64,000 nucleotides of DNA, from assembly GCA_045837725.1 (NCBI GenBank), contig JBEWZL010000030.1:310001-374000 (forward strand). The letters are read 5' to 3'. A model generated the notes under the pieces. That model worked only from the letters and a program-made list of their open reading frames with translations, did not search any database and had not been told where the DNA came from. Source of the DNA: Vermamoeba vermiformis (Eukaryota; Tubulinea; Echinamoebida). This document shows, one piece after another, positions 1-12,610 of the stretch. The translations under genes and the position numbers were made by a program. The stretch's first letter is position 1, and every line of letters starts with the position of its first letter.

Positions 1-271
1 GATGCAAAAAAAAGAACAGAAAAAAAACGAGAAAGAAAAAAACAGCCAGGAACGCACAGACACAGAAACCCCCGACCGAGGGCCGCAAGGGGGACGCAGC
101 CGAGGAAGCCGCCGAGGGAGCACCCGGGGGAGGGGGGAGGGCGCGGAGAGAAAACGGGAGGGAGAAGGGAAGGCGTGAAGAAAGGCGAAAGGGCTGGGAT
201 GGGAGAACACATGGGCCCCGCTGCCCCAGGAAAAGGGCAGGGGGGAGAGGAGATTTGGCGGGCGGCCCACC
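1..271. other. T-poor, purine-rich edge sequence
   Basis: The first 240 bases contain almost no T and are rich in A and G, first as A-runs and then as G-rich stretches. This is unlike any other part of the window, where gaps are AT-rich on both strands. No credible reading frame or splice pattern is visible. It could be a low-quality contig end or a true purine tract. I see no gene in it. Confidence 0.6.
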
Positions 272-1165
272 AGCCTTGCTAACTATGCCATCGGAAAGAA
301 GAAGACGGACGGCTCTCCCGTTTACCCAGTCGATAAGCTGTTGGCAGAAGCACACTTGGCCCCTCGTGTCATGATTTCGCTGTTGCTCAAGATTGACGGC
401 AAGCCCGTGTTCGAGAAGTACGCTTACCAAGACACCTTTGCCTTCTTCACCGCTGACAGTGACATGTACTACACTGAACAAACACTCGAGTGGGACATTC
501 TTGGAGCACCTAACAAGCCTGCCAACTTGTACACCATCTGGGGCTTGATGCCAAGAATGCTGTACGGTCAACTCCTCCGTGCTGGTGCTGGCACTCACAA
601 GGTCGAGATGTCACTGCACTACAACATTCACGACAACTTTGTCGCTCATCAGAACCGTCGAGACGGTCCCACCAACATTGAAACTTTGACGTCACATCCC
701 TTGGCTGAAGGATCGTTTGAAGTCCTTGTTCCTGAAGGCGCTAAGATCCCTGACACGTTTGGCAAGTCACAAGTTGAAGACGTGCCATTGAAGGACATCA
801 AGTTGTACTACCGCACTCGTGCCCCAATTGGTCCTGAACACGTGCTCTGGTGCCAAGAAGTCGAAGGCTGGCGCATCCACATTGACGCCAAAGAGGTCAT
901 TGAATACGATGAGCACACTAAACAACTCATCAAGATCAAGATCCCTGCCAAGTACGGCAAGACCTATGCTGTCATTACGTACAAGAGCCCCGAAGAAAAA
1001 TGGAGACAAGAAGCAGCGACCTACTCGACAATTGTTGTGGTCTCTGGTCCCTTATCAAATTGGTCACAAGACGTTGAAACCATTCTCGAGATTCGTCAAG
1101 GCGCAACATTTGAAGTTGATTTCTTGCCTGACAACTTGATCGCAGCTATTCCTCAACGAAGCTAA
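272..1165 (+). CDS. Unknown protein, C-terminal part (5' end missing)
   Basis: An open frame of about 297 codons ends at the stop at 1163-1165. It continues upstream of any ATG to about 272, where the sequence becomes the T-poor edge, so the start is not visible; a splice acceptor near 271-273 is possible. I do not recognise the family. The protein is rich in beta-strand-like stretches with many aromatic residues (LYTIWGLMPRMLYGQLL; YRTRAPIGPEHVLWCQEVEG). There is no signal peptide or membrane segment in the visible part. Codon use is strongly C-ending (AAC, TTC, AAG), as in the well-expressed genes of this window, which supports real coding. Its 3' end lies only 68 bp from the end of the convergent gene at 1234. 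Confidence 0.7.
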   Translation, partial: SLANYAIGKKKTDGSPVYPVDKLLAEAHLAPRVMISLLLKIDGKPVFEKYAYQDTFAFFTADSDMYYTEQTLEWDILGAPNKPANLYTIWGLMPRMLYGQLLRAGAGTHKVEMSLHYNIHDNFVAHQNRRDGPTNIETLTSHPLAEGSFEVLVPEGAKIPDTFGKSQVEDVPLKDIKLYYRTRAPIGPEHVLWCQEVEGWRIHIDAKEVIEYDEHTKQLIKIKIPAKYGKTYAVITYKSPEEKWRQEAATYSTIVVVSGPLSNWSQDVETILEIRQGATFEVDFLPDNLIAAIPQRS

Positions 1166-1207
1166 GCCAAGTTCCGCAATGTTTAAATGTTGCTAGAGAC
1201 TTATATC

Positions 1208-1213
1208 AATAAA
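1208..1213 (+). terminator. Polyadenylation signal AATAAA
   Basis: AATAAA lies 43 nt after the stop of the partial gene, inside the 68-bp gap to the convergent gene. The two transcripts probably overlap at their 3' ends. Confidence 0.5.
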
Positions 1214-1233
1214 GAGACGTATATTACAATCGT

Positions 1234-2745
1234 TTACTTGGATTGTTTCTTACTAATTTTGACGCGTACAATTTGCGGTACATAAACGTCCAACATTGTT
1301 TTGAGGTCGTTGACATCGTAAGTGTTCGACATGTACGTCAATACTAATTCATTGGAGGCACGCTCGAACTCGGCATGACGCTTTAGCGCATAGCAGAACA
1401 CTTTTTTGGTATTGTTGTATGGTGCAGGTACATCGTAGATTGGGTACCATTCGCTCCATGGCCCGGTCAACTGGTCTGCTACAGCGATCAAAACTTTCGT
1501 GCCACCGAACTCCACTGCAGATTGCAATGATTTAGCGAGATGAAGGTGTCAGATAGACTTACTATTTATGGTAATCCAGGCATTCAGGTACGAGTGGTAT
1601 GTTACAGACAGCTCTGAAATGCTCGGTGTGAGTAATGTCACTAACGAGCCCTGCTTGGCTGTTGCATTGAACGAGATCCAATCAATGTGATTGTTACTGT
1701 CACGTGCCCAAAACTGCTGATTGGTCCACTTGTTTTGCAAAAAGTCGTCAATAGTGAGTCGTGACAGGACAGTTCCCTGACTCGTTGAACTGCCGTACAA
1801 ATAAACATGTTTCTGATCCATCACAATGCCCGAGGCCCAATTCAATTGTCCATTTGAATAGGACATGTCGGATACTGTCCAAGACCATTGCTGCAAATAT
1901 CATTAGTTAACGAGGTACTGGATGTTAGTGGTACCTACATCCGGGTCGTCATTTGGATTCGTTACTCGGATCACGGTTGTGCCTTGGAATGCAAAACCAA
2001 AGGGACCTCCTCCATCAGCATAAACATTATATGCCATAATATATAATACATTGTTCACCATGAGGCCTGCAATAAGACATCTGTTAGACACATCCAAACA
2101 AAACGTCAGCTGATTTACCGTTAACTGGCCAATACCAATGCTCGCTTGAATCGGGGCTGAAAAATCCTCCGTTGATGTTTGTCTGATTAACCCGAATATG
2201 GTATTTAAGCTTGTTTAAAGGAGATCCGTTCGCGACTTGGACCTATCAATTTTCGTGTCAAGAGACATCAACAATTAGCAACTTTCATTGCTTTACCGTA
2301 GCTAATGAATTTCTTGGCATTGCTGTAATGACTCGTTGATTATTTTGAAGGGTTCCGACTGTATAAACGGTTAAGGATCGATGCAGCACAACAAGGATAT
2401 CATAGCTAAAAAATTACCTAGTGTATCTCCCCATAACCACACATATTTATTATTGCCGAGGGAAGTACTGGATGCTACATCAGCGCCTAGCCTGATAAAA
2501 GAATCAAAAATTGAAAATTAATCGAATAATGTTTGAGTGACCTGTAAATTTTACGACATCTAGTATATTCATATAATTCATCTATTACATACCATCCTGA
2601 TTTTTCGGCTTGAAAATAATTTTGGAGTTCTGGATCAGGTTGCGCGTCAAAAACAAAATTATCAAGACTTCCAATCGCTTCTACAGATGACTAAATTTGC
2701 TAAAACTATAAAACATAGTACTAACAGTACTCCTTGTTGCTTCAT
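1234..2745 (-). CDS. DUF4185-like secreted beta-propeller protein
   Basis: This is a multi-exon gene read leftward. The exons spell a protein with ADVASSTSLGNNKYVWLWGDT near the start, then VIAMPRNSLA, HWYWPVNGLMVNN and LNWASGIVMDQKHVYLYG, ending in VPQIVRVKISKKQSK. The order of a W-x-GDT motif, a PRNS motif and a WYWP motif fits DUF4185 proteins, predicted five-bladed propellers of unknown, probably glycan-linked, function. The start at 2745 opens a hydrophobic leader (MKQQGVLLVLCFIVLANL). That leader frame does not run directly into the SSVEAIGSLDNF exon, so the first splice junction is uncertain; a 5-codon first exon is the alternative. There are about six introns. The family call is from motif memory only. 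Confidence 0.6.
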
Positions 2746-3037
2746 TTCTGAAGAAATTAAAAAAGATAAGAAGAAAAATACTTTCGCTGTGAAAAAATGT
2801 GACACGTTTATTGTTTCCCAGTCAAATAATGACATGTGGATATGATATTGATGTTGTCAATGAATAATCATGACAAGCTTGAGTGTCACACCACTAGGAC
2901 CGAGTAGTTTATGGCACGCCGTAGAGTTGCGAGTGCGGCCAAACAGGCAGATCTGGATCCCACGAGCAAAATCTCTCGTTCATATTCCGCGAATAGGACA
3001 TCTTGCAGAGATTATTGCGACCAATCACAGTGCTCGT

Positions 3038-4590
<1,553 letters not shown>

Positions 4591-4822
4591 CTTGTCGATT
4601 GTTTTGATAAACAGTCCTCGTGTGTTAATTGTTTGTTGAGAGTATAAAAGTATTCCAACCCTGTTCGTTGTTGGAATTTGTTTGAAAAAAGTGTCAGGAT
4701 CGACATTTCTTCGTTTATTCGCACTCCAAACACAGAAACAGGATTTAGGGGAGGCGAGTTCAATCATCTAGATTTCAAAATTAGTTTTATTATTGTACAG
4801 TTTAAGTAATTCTGTTTGGTGT

Positions 4823-7504
4823 TTAGTTCATCGTGTCTGTTTTGTAGTTCTCTTCATCTACAGGCACTTTGTACCTCCTCTTGAACTCGAACAATTGGTT
4901 CTTCAAGATCATATTCTCGTGGTAGTACTTCTCATACAACGATCTATAATCATCGCTCGTAGTCTCCCTGAGCTTCTTATTCTCAGCCCTAAGTTCTTTG
5001 ATCTGCTCGCTCATCGCTTTAACATTGCTAGCGAGGTTTGCCATTTCATCTTCGAACGAAGATCCAACAGTATTCTTAGTACTATTATTGCCGCCAGTAG
5101 TTGAGGTCTTGTTCGTCGAATTTTTCTTGTCGCTAGATGAGGCAAACTTCTTCGTGTACGAGCGAATAACAGCTTGTAATTGCGCTTCGTTCATTTCTCG
5201 CAGCTCTTCTTCGGTGTAACTGAACAACAAACGAATCTTCGGGATGAAGAGGACGCTCAGCGAGACACCAGTGATGAATAATATGCAGCAACACAATAAC
5301 GCGTAACGGACTGTCAAGTCATTCACTAAGAAGATGACGACGACGAAGATAATAATAAAACCAAAGTTGTACATCTAAAAAACACACGTCGTTAGTTGTG
5401 CATAAAGAAGAGCTGTTATCGCGTGGCACGTACCGCAAGACCAATGTACTTGGCTTCGTTGTAGAGACTCAATCTCAAACGGCTGACCAACACAGAGACA
5501 ATGATACCAAAGACCAACACAACACCCTAAAAGCGGACTCATTAGCATTGGGGAGAGAGGAAAGTGGTGGTTTTGGACTCACATTGAAAGCCAACAAAGT
5601 GGCACCAGTCGGCAAGTGGAACAAACAGAAGGTGAATTCGTGCTCAGCTTCACTCTGGAAAGCATAGTCTGCAGGTTGAAGTCCTGTCATGACAGCCAGC
5701 ACAACACCCTCGAGCAACAAAATGACTCCGACGCACAAACCAACATCTCGGTCCGTATATTTGACGAGTTGAAGTGATTTGTTCGAGAAGAGCAAGTAGA
5801 TACGGCCAGTCTTCGCAAACAAGGAGCTGTTTAGCATAGCATTAGCTTCAGTTTGACAGATGTCACTTTAAAAAATGAATCAGGACTCACCCGAACAACA
5901 AGGCAAAGCCAATAGGCAAGGCCCAAATAAATATGTTGCAGCCAACGTCTGTATTTGACACGAAAGCCACGACAGAGCCAAACATGAGCAAGCCGCCAAC
6001 GCACATTGACATCAAGAACACACCACTGGCGGCGATAATCACCTTGGACTGGCGGCTGTATGATCGTTAGAGACCTGTGTATAGTTGATTTGACTTACTA
6101 TTTGATCGTCACGACTAAATAAAAGATTGTGCCGGCAATGCAAAGTCCACTCAAGATCCACATTGCGATTTGTAGACCCATCGGAATCTCCTGGTAATCA
6201 CCTATGACATAAGCGTTAGCGGAGAAAGTATGACGTGAGAACACATTATTTACTTGGCCTAATCCAATTCTCCCAAGTCTTCTCATTGTCTCGGATCCAG
6301 TTGCAAGTTACGTTGAACACATCGTCGGAATTTAGTTGTAAAAGCAACTTTGTCCATAACAGTGTTGCTAATGGACAGTGCATGAATGAGGTAGCTCGTT
6401 TCAGGACTGTAGTCAGGAAGGCCGGACCAAGTAACTTTGCCCAAGATCTGGCTCGGATAATAAACGGCTGACAAAATTTGTGAGTCGCCAAGTTAGGTAA
6501 TGGAAAAGTCGATTCCTTACTGTCATTGGGAAGTTGAACACGTATGAGCTGTATGTTGGCGGGTAGAAGGTGCGGTGACCAAAAGTAGAATAACAACGGT
6601 TGCTTTCGTGCGTAGGTTGTGGTAAGCAAATCCATCAACTCGTCCTCACCCGGTAATTGCACGACATTTAGCGAGAAATTATTCTGCGTGATGATGTCGT
6701 ATTGAACGCTGAGCCAGTCTTGATCTCCAACGTAGACAGTATTATTGAAAAATGCCGCTACGACCGGATCTGAAAAGTCACCGAACAACGCATCTGGCAT
6801 GTCATTCAATACAAAACGAGGCATGTACCAACCTAAATTTAACAATTAGGTAAAATAACAGATTTCTGGGGCTTATGAGATTCAAATTCACAATCGTCTA
6901 AATTTAGGATCGGATCTCAGCATACCACTTTGGGCAATAATGCCGAGAGGACCTGCGTCTATAATTGTTTCCTCGTCGTAGAAGTACTTCTGCATTTCCG
7001 CCTCTGCGGTTGAAGGCCTGTCAAAATTGCAAAGAAAATTAAATAACGTGAATGTACAATCGACAGCGAATCACGGAATAGTTAAAATTTAATCGTTAAA
7101 AGCCCCTAACTTACCAATACTCGAGCATACCATGAAGTTCACCCGCTGCTATGCGTGACCAAGCGACGTCTTCGTGAGTTTCGACGATCTGAGTTGGAAC
7201 GCCGATCACTTCCGTAAGCAAAATATTTGCAATATTTGTGCTTATGTATGCTGTAGATTGTGGTGGCATTGCAATTTGCACAGGGTTTCTGTAAGAGTAT
7301 CCTAAATTAAAAGATAATATCGCGTGAGTAAAATTATTAATTCCTCCACTGTCGCTTGTTATTACCTGCAGGAAGAGGTTTATTTAAGCAAGGACCAACA
7401 GTCTGTGAGCTCTGAGGGCTGACATCTTGAGCATAAACAATAAGGGCAAACAAAGCTAAGAGAATTGTTTGGTATAAAACAACTGAGCGGATGTGGCACC
7501 TCAT
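4823..7504 (-). CDS. Class C-like GPCR with OpuAC/periplasmic-binding-type ectodomain
   Basis: A receptor of about ten exons. It starts with a signal peptide (hydrophobic run LLALFALIVYAQ). The extracellular part reads like a glycine-betaine-type substrate-binding protein: VQIAMPPQSTAYISTNI, IVETHEDVAWSRIAAGELHG, GPLGIIAQSGWYMPRF and PLLFYFWSPH. A seven-helix block follows, beginning with MGLQIAMWILSGLCIAGTIF and ending with YALLCCCILFITGVSLSVLF, in the style of GABA-B/metabotropic (7tm_3) receptors. The cytoplasmic tail has a Ser/Thr/Asn-rich linker and a coiled coil (MSEQIKELRAENKKLRE), which could mediate dimerisation as in GABA-B receptors. The ligand is unknown; a quaternary amine or small osmolyte is an inference from the ectodomain. 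The ATG at 7504 directly precedes the signal peptide. Confidence 0.8.
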
Positions 7505-7825
7505 TGGTGGGACCTTGAAAAGCTTCAGTTGCGGCTTTCTGTTGTAAGTTTTTATCACAAAATAGGAAAAAATATGCCCATAGCGGATTTTAGTGTTCGG
7601 AAGAGATCCATACTCGGAAAGGCAACTTTTTTATCCCGCGCCGGGTAAAGTACTTCAGATCCCGATTTCAAATTGGTATATCGCAATACGATAAGAACAA
7701 TCTTCGTTAAATACCTTATAAATGTAACAAGATCTGATTCAATTTGCGATGCACCGCAACGGTTTTACAACTTTTAAAATTCCAATTTATCCTTAAACGA
7801 CGTACCACGGCCACGACGTATAGTC
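7505..7825. other. Gap between GPCR start and phosphomannomutase stop
   Basis: This stretch holds the GPCR promoter/5' UTR and the 3' end of the phosphomannomutase gene. It is AT-rich, and I see no ORF, RNA gene or repeat in it. Confidence 0.6.
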
Positions 7826-8966
7826 CTATTTAGACAACCACAATTCGTCCAAAAACTTCAAAGTGTCTTTGTAAGACTTAACAGTGTGACCGATGGTTTT
7901 TTCGGAAGTGAAGATCTCGTAGTCATTACCACCAGGCATCGTCTTGTCGCCGAAGAAGTGAATCTCGGTGAAACCATCCAAGTGTTGCAAGCAGTAAGTC
8001 TTATCCCATCCTGTGTTCGGGAAGTTAGCGAGTACATCCAGGGATCGCGGGTTCGTTCCACGATTAAATAATATTGGTGGTTAAATTAAGTAACTGCTTA
8101 CCGATAGGGAAAACGTCAAAACTGATCTGTCCACCAATCGAAAACTTCAAATTGAATCGAGAACCAAACTTCTCTTGCAAGATCTTGACCATCGTCTCTC
8201 GGATCTTGTGCTCCTATTTCATACAAGCCATTAATTCTCTATATTCTCATATTACCACACTATAATCTACTCACGAGGTCGTACTTCTCGAACGCGTCGC
8301 GCTCAGATTGAGAGCAATTTCGACCAATAGGAGACACGTTGATTAGACCGGTTCTAAATTCAATAAAAGTTCCTCTGCACGAGCATTTACATCAGTACAA
8401 GCAGCGTTTATAGAAAATATGCATACCTTTTGATAGGAATATCTAAGTCGGCAATGTAGTGCAAGCAGAAGTTCAAAAACTCCTTCAAATTGTCGTTGCC
8501 CAAGTAATCGCCAATGCTCTACGTACAGATCGAATAAGCCAAGGCAAAACACTCGTAGAATAATATTAACGTACCTTGGAGTGGAAGAGTTTTCCATCTT
8601 TAAAGCTAAGGAGACCGTTTTCAGGGAAGGAATAATCAACCAAGTCCAAAACTGGATGCAGGACAAAATTAATTCGTAAATTAATTAATCGAATTAAACA
8701 TATAGGTTAGTTACTAACGTACTATCGTCTCCAAGTTGCTCTTTTTGCTTAGCTAAGTCGGATCCACCAACCACACCAATAAATATTTTTTGTCTTAATT
8801 TCTTTAAGGCTTCAATCACGTCAGGAGTGACTTTCTATTTAAGTATATATTAATTAAATTATTTGCTATATTATTAGACCGCTTTGGTACAAGTTACCTT
8901 TCGAGGCTCAGTCAACGTGCCATCCACGTCGAACAAAGCAATGATATTCTTCGGTCTGCTGTCCAT
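7826..8966 (-). CDS. PMM: Phosphomannomutase
   Basis: Converts mannose-6-phosphate to mannose-1-phosphate in the cytosol, feeding GDP-mannose for glycosylation and GPI anchors. The start exon reads [17 protein letters not shown], which contains the DxDGT nucleophile motif of HAD phosphatases. Later exons give [87 protein letters not shown] and [17 protein letters not shown]. These are the conserved blocks of eukaryotic PMM1/PMM2 in order, and length is typical at about 250 residues. The ATG at 8966 gives the usual short N-terminus. There are about six short introns. Confidence 0.95.
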
Positions 8967-9337
8967 AGATGTATGTTGTATTGTTAAGTGCTTAAAAGTG
9001 ATTAATAATGCCCCAGTGTTTTAGGATTTAGTAGTTAGTAACACGTGTCCACCAGATTACGTCTGCAGAGAACGGATTTACAAAATATCCAACGTGTTGA
9101 TATCTAGGCGTGCAATAGGTGAGTCATCAAGTTTGATACGTGGCTGTTTGCGTCGCTCACGTTTTACCTCCAGAAATTTCCATCTTTTGTGTTCCCGCCC
9201 TCCAGATTTAAATTTTGGTGACCGTTGCAAAATGGATTTTATTTTATGTCCGACAATCCCGTTTGCTATTCAGTTTTATTTTTTGTTTGACGCGCATACA
9301 CAACGGCTTCCTAAAACTAGTTTTGTTGGATTTTACT
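8967..9337. promoter_or_regulatory. Divergent promoter region, phosphomannomutase / RhoGEF
   Basis: These 371 bp separate two head-to-head genes and must contain both promoters. A CACGTG core (TAACACGTGTCC) lies near 9038-9049. No clear TATA box is visible. The frame of the RhoGEF stays open upstream to about 9215, but that part lacks protein-like character. Confidence 0.5.
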
Positions 9338-11863
9338 ATGAGCGAATCTGGCCCAAGAACTCGTGTATTATCGTTAGTTCGATTCTATGAAGATTGGTTG
9401 AATAGTACTCGACCTGTAGAATTTACTCAACGCGCACAATTGCGTCGCGAGCTCTCAGAGCGCATTATGCCAACTCAATCTCACGAGGCACCTCTCCGTG
9501 CTGTCAGCTCCTACCCATTGCTTATTCCTTCTGGTAATAGAACTGGTGGAGTACAAAAACGAAGAAGAAGACCCAGTCAACCATTTATCCCAACGCGCAA
9601 GAGTGATGCTGAAGCTCAAACGGTGATCGAGGTTAAGCAAGCTGTTAAAGAAAAGCGCGAGAAGACCCGTAGAAAAAGAGAGACTAAGAAGAGACGAGTA
9701 TCTGCTCATCCTAAATTAGAGAAGCTTGACCACATTACACCTGAAGAAGTAGAAGCACCTCTTCAATTGAACATTTACCCCGCTCAAGAAATTCTCTCAT
9801 CTGAACGCAGCTACGTGAACTCCTTGCTCATGATGTCTCATGTAAGTATTATTAACCCGTGCACGTGCTATTTAACCTAACGTAATTTATATAGGCTTAC
9901 TTGAAGCCAATCGAGGACGGTCGTCAAACTTTGTCGGTGGATTCTTACCGTATCTTTGCCAACATCAGAAGCATCATTGAATTAAACAAGATCTTCTTGA
10001 CGCACTTGGAAGGTCGTAACATCAATCAATGGAACAAATTGCCCAAAACTGAGCAGCTTCTCGGCGATCTTTTTGTCGATCAGGTAACCGTTGCAAAATT
10101 TTGGTCACTAAATCCATTCAGTGTCTAACAAATGATATAGGCCGACTTGTTCAAGATCTACATCGAATATTGCGTTAACTATCACGAAGCCTACGCTTTA
10201 GTTCAAGAGTTGAAGCACCAATCTGAAAGTTTCAATCGCTTTGCTACCAAGAACAACCAATACGGCTCTGTCTTGGATCTTAATGATCTCTTGATTATGC
10301 CTGTTCAACGTACGTGCATAAGAGCTATTTAGTTGATTTGTTTTTAACGCGATCCGCAGGTGTTCCTCGTTACAAAATGTTGCTCGAGAACTTGCTTAAG
10401 TTCACTCTCGAAAGCCATCCTGACTACGAGAACTTGAAGGCTGCCATCGATAAGATGGGTTCTCTCGCTGATTTGATCAATGCCAAGCTTAAGGAACAAA
10501 AGAGTCAACGTCGCATGGCTTACATTGCGTCGCGTTTGCCCGAAGACTCCGCTGAAGCTGCTGACGTAAGTTAATATGAGACTAGTATGTTAACGAGAGT
10601 ACTCATGTTCTGTAGTTGATTGCTCCTACTCGTCGCTTGATTGCGGAGTTTACCTTCACGATGTACAAAGTCAAAGTGCACTCTGGCGGTGAAGTTCAGA
10701 CTTTGGCCAAGCCTCAACAAGTCTACTTTCTTCTTGTTCAACGACAAGATTCTGTTGGCCAAGGGCTACACCGTACCTACCCTCACTGCCAACTCATCAG
10801 ACTCGTTCTCGTTGCCCTCACTTTCATCACCAGATCTGGGTCTCAACATGATCATCAAGGACACTCATTTGCCCGCTAAGATGGAGCCTATTGCCTTCAT
10901 GGACCTTCAAAGCTCGTTCTTGCGCAAGATTTTGAATCCACCTAACACTCTCACCTTCCAATTGGTCAATCCTAAGGGCTACTACGTGCTTCAAGCCCAC
11001 TTGGAGGCCGACAAGAACCAACTCAAGGAATCATTCCGTGAGGCTCTTACTGGTCTTAACAACGACGCAAGAATCAAGCGCAGTCTGATCCGCGTATTCA
11101 CGGACGAGAAGTCTCACTTTGGCATCTGTGAAGCTATTGAACACGCCCCTGCTTTCTCTGAACGCATTTTGACGCAAGACTTGGCTCTTGAATCGAACAA
11201 AGAGACCATCAGAGCGCTTGAGGACTTGCTCGAGACCAATCGTGTTGTCCTGCAAAGCCGTCCTGTCACTCCTTCACCGATGAAGAAGCGACGCGAGAAG
11301 AAGGTTATCGACAAGCTTAAGAGCGCTATTACTGTCTTCTCGCCTAAGAAGGTCAAGGCAAGAGCTGCTGCCAAGCAAGAGGACAAAGAGAATGCTGAAA
11401 ACTTGGGTACTCAAGCTGAAGCGATCGTGCGACAGATCGACGATCTGAAGAGGCGCCAACAAGAGCTGCGATCAGGTATGTATCGGCTCTAATTAACATA
11501 CGACATCGAATGACTGAGAATCTAATTCTTACGTAATTTTTAGACGGCGCAAAGACTCCTCCATATGCTACTCCTCCAGCCACTCCTCGCACACCTATGG
11601 CTACTCCCAGAATCGATATGACTTCGACTCCTTTCGCTACTCCTCGAGTGCAAGAAGCACCTCGTACTCCGTTCACTGAACGCGAATTGCTTTTTGAAAC
11701 TCCTAAGAGCGAAAGACACTCCCGTCGCAAGTCGATCTTGGGATCCATTAAGAAATCTGGCATCAAAATGAAGAAGGCTGATCGTCATCATAACAATGAC
11801 GCTACTCCTCGCAAGGGTGTTGTGCCTACTTTGGATTTTAAGAAGATGGAACTCGTCAATTAA
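9338..11863 (+). CDS. Rho guanine nucleotide exchange factor (DH-PH) with TP-repeat tail
   Basis: Activates Rho/Rac GTPases by exchanging GDP for GTP at membranes. A basic N-terminal region (KKRRVSAHPKLEKL) precedes the DH domain: AQEILSSERSYVNSLLMM, LGDLFVDQADLFKIYIEYC and LIMPVQRVPRYKMLLENLL, the three conserved DH regions. A PH domain follows (FFLFNDKILLAKGY). After a basic linker, the last exon carries serial S/T-P sites (TPPYATPPATPRTPMATP), likely proline-directed kinase targets. The start at 9338 (MSESGPRTR) is preferred to upstream hydrophobic frame. There are five short introns. Inside the PH domain the frame changes at a T-run at 10727-10729: reading one T fewer gives the expected YFFLFND, so this is probably an assembly error. 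Confidence 0.88.
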
Positions 11864-12541
11864 TTTTTTGTGTGCTGGATCCAAGGTCCACAGTCTTGTT
11901 GTGGCCAAAATTAAGTTTTTGTGTCACGAAGCTGTTGACTGCGTTATACTTGTATTATTGTTTTGTATAGTTTACCGAATGAATAGAGATTTTGTTTCTA
12001 AGCTTGGAGAACACTTTTTCCGCGTAGCACGAATATTGCAACACAATGAATTCCATAGTATGACATACGAGATACAGTTGGTATCACATAGTGTAATGTA
12101 TTTAATTATGTTGGACGAAGGCGAGGAATCAAAATGCTGATCTCAAGATTCGTTCAACAAACCAAGCCAACAATGAAATCAAGCCAATTTATATCAGAAA
12201 ATTACTGCGGTTGCCTAGTAACTTCTGAAGCATATATTGGTAAATATTCATCGGATCCAGACCTGATCTGATTTTATTTTAAAAGTGTACATCGTGAGCC
12301 ACAGATTCTCACCGATGACAATTTAATTCCATTAATTTTACTAATTTTGGAATAAAATTCATGGTGCTATTGCGTTCGCAAGCATTTTTGCACAATGATA
12401 GCCAAAATATCAAACTTTTTTGAATATTCGATTGATTTCTCGAGACTTTAACACTGCTTTTGGGTGTTCTTTTTAATTTACTATGAAATTGCATGCTTGA
12501 TCGCACGAAATTCTGGCAAAGTCTCGTGTTCCTCGTCAAAA
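11864..12541. other. Gene-free interval before the catalase gene
   Basis: The first part is 3' UTR of the RhoGEF. The remainder is AT-rich and holds the catalase promoter. I see no coding frame with protein-like composition, no RNA gene and no repeat. Confidence 0.5.
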
Positions 12542-12549
12542 TATAAATA
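12542..12549 (+). promoter_or_regulatory. TATA box (TATAAATA) of the catalase gene
   Basis: TATAAATA lies 62 bp before the catalase ATG, followed by a leader rich in A and C. The same octamer at nearly the same distance precedes the secreted-protein gene at 39973. Confidence 0.6.
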
Positions 12550-12610
12550 GCGCATCTGCTGCGCTCATTTACTCTAACAAACTTTCATCAAACAATACCA
12601 CATATAAACA

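Noticed and set aside
4591-4767. N-terminal extension of deoxyhypusine synthase
   Set aside because: The frame is open to an ATG at 4767, but the added residues have no family similarity and the ATG at 4590 gives the standard start.
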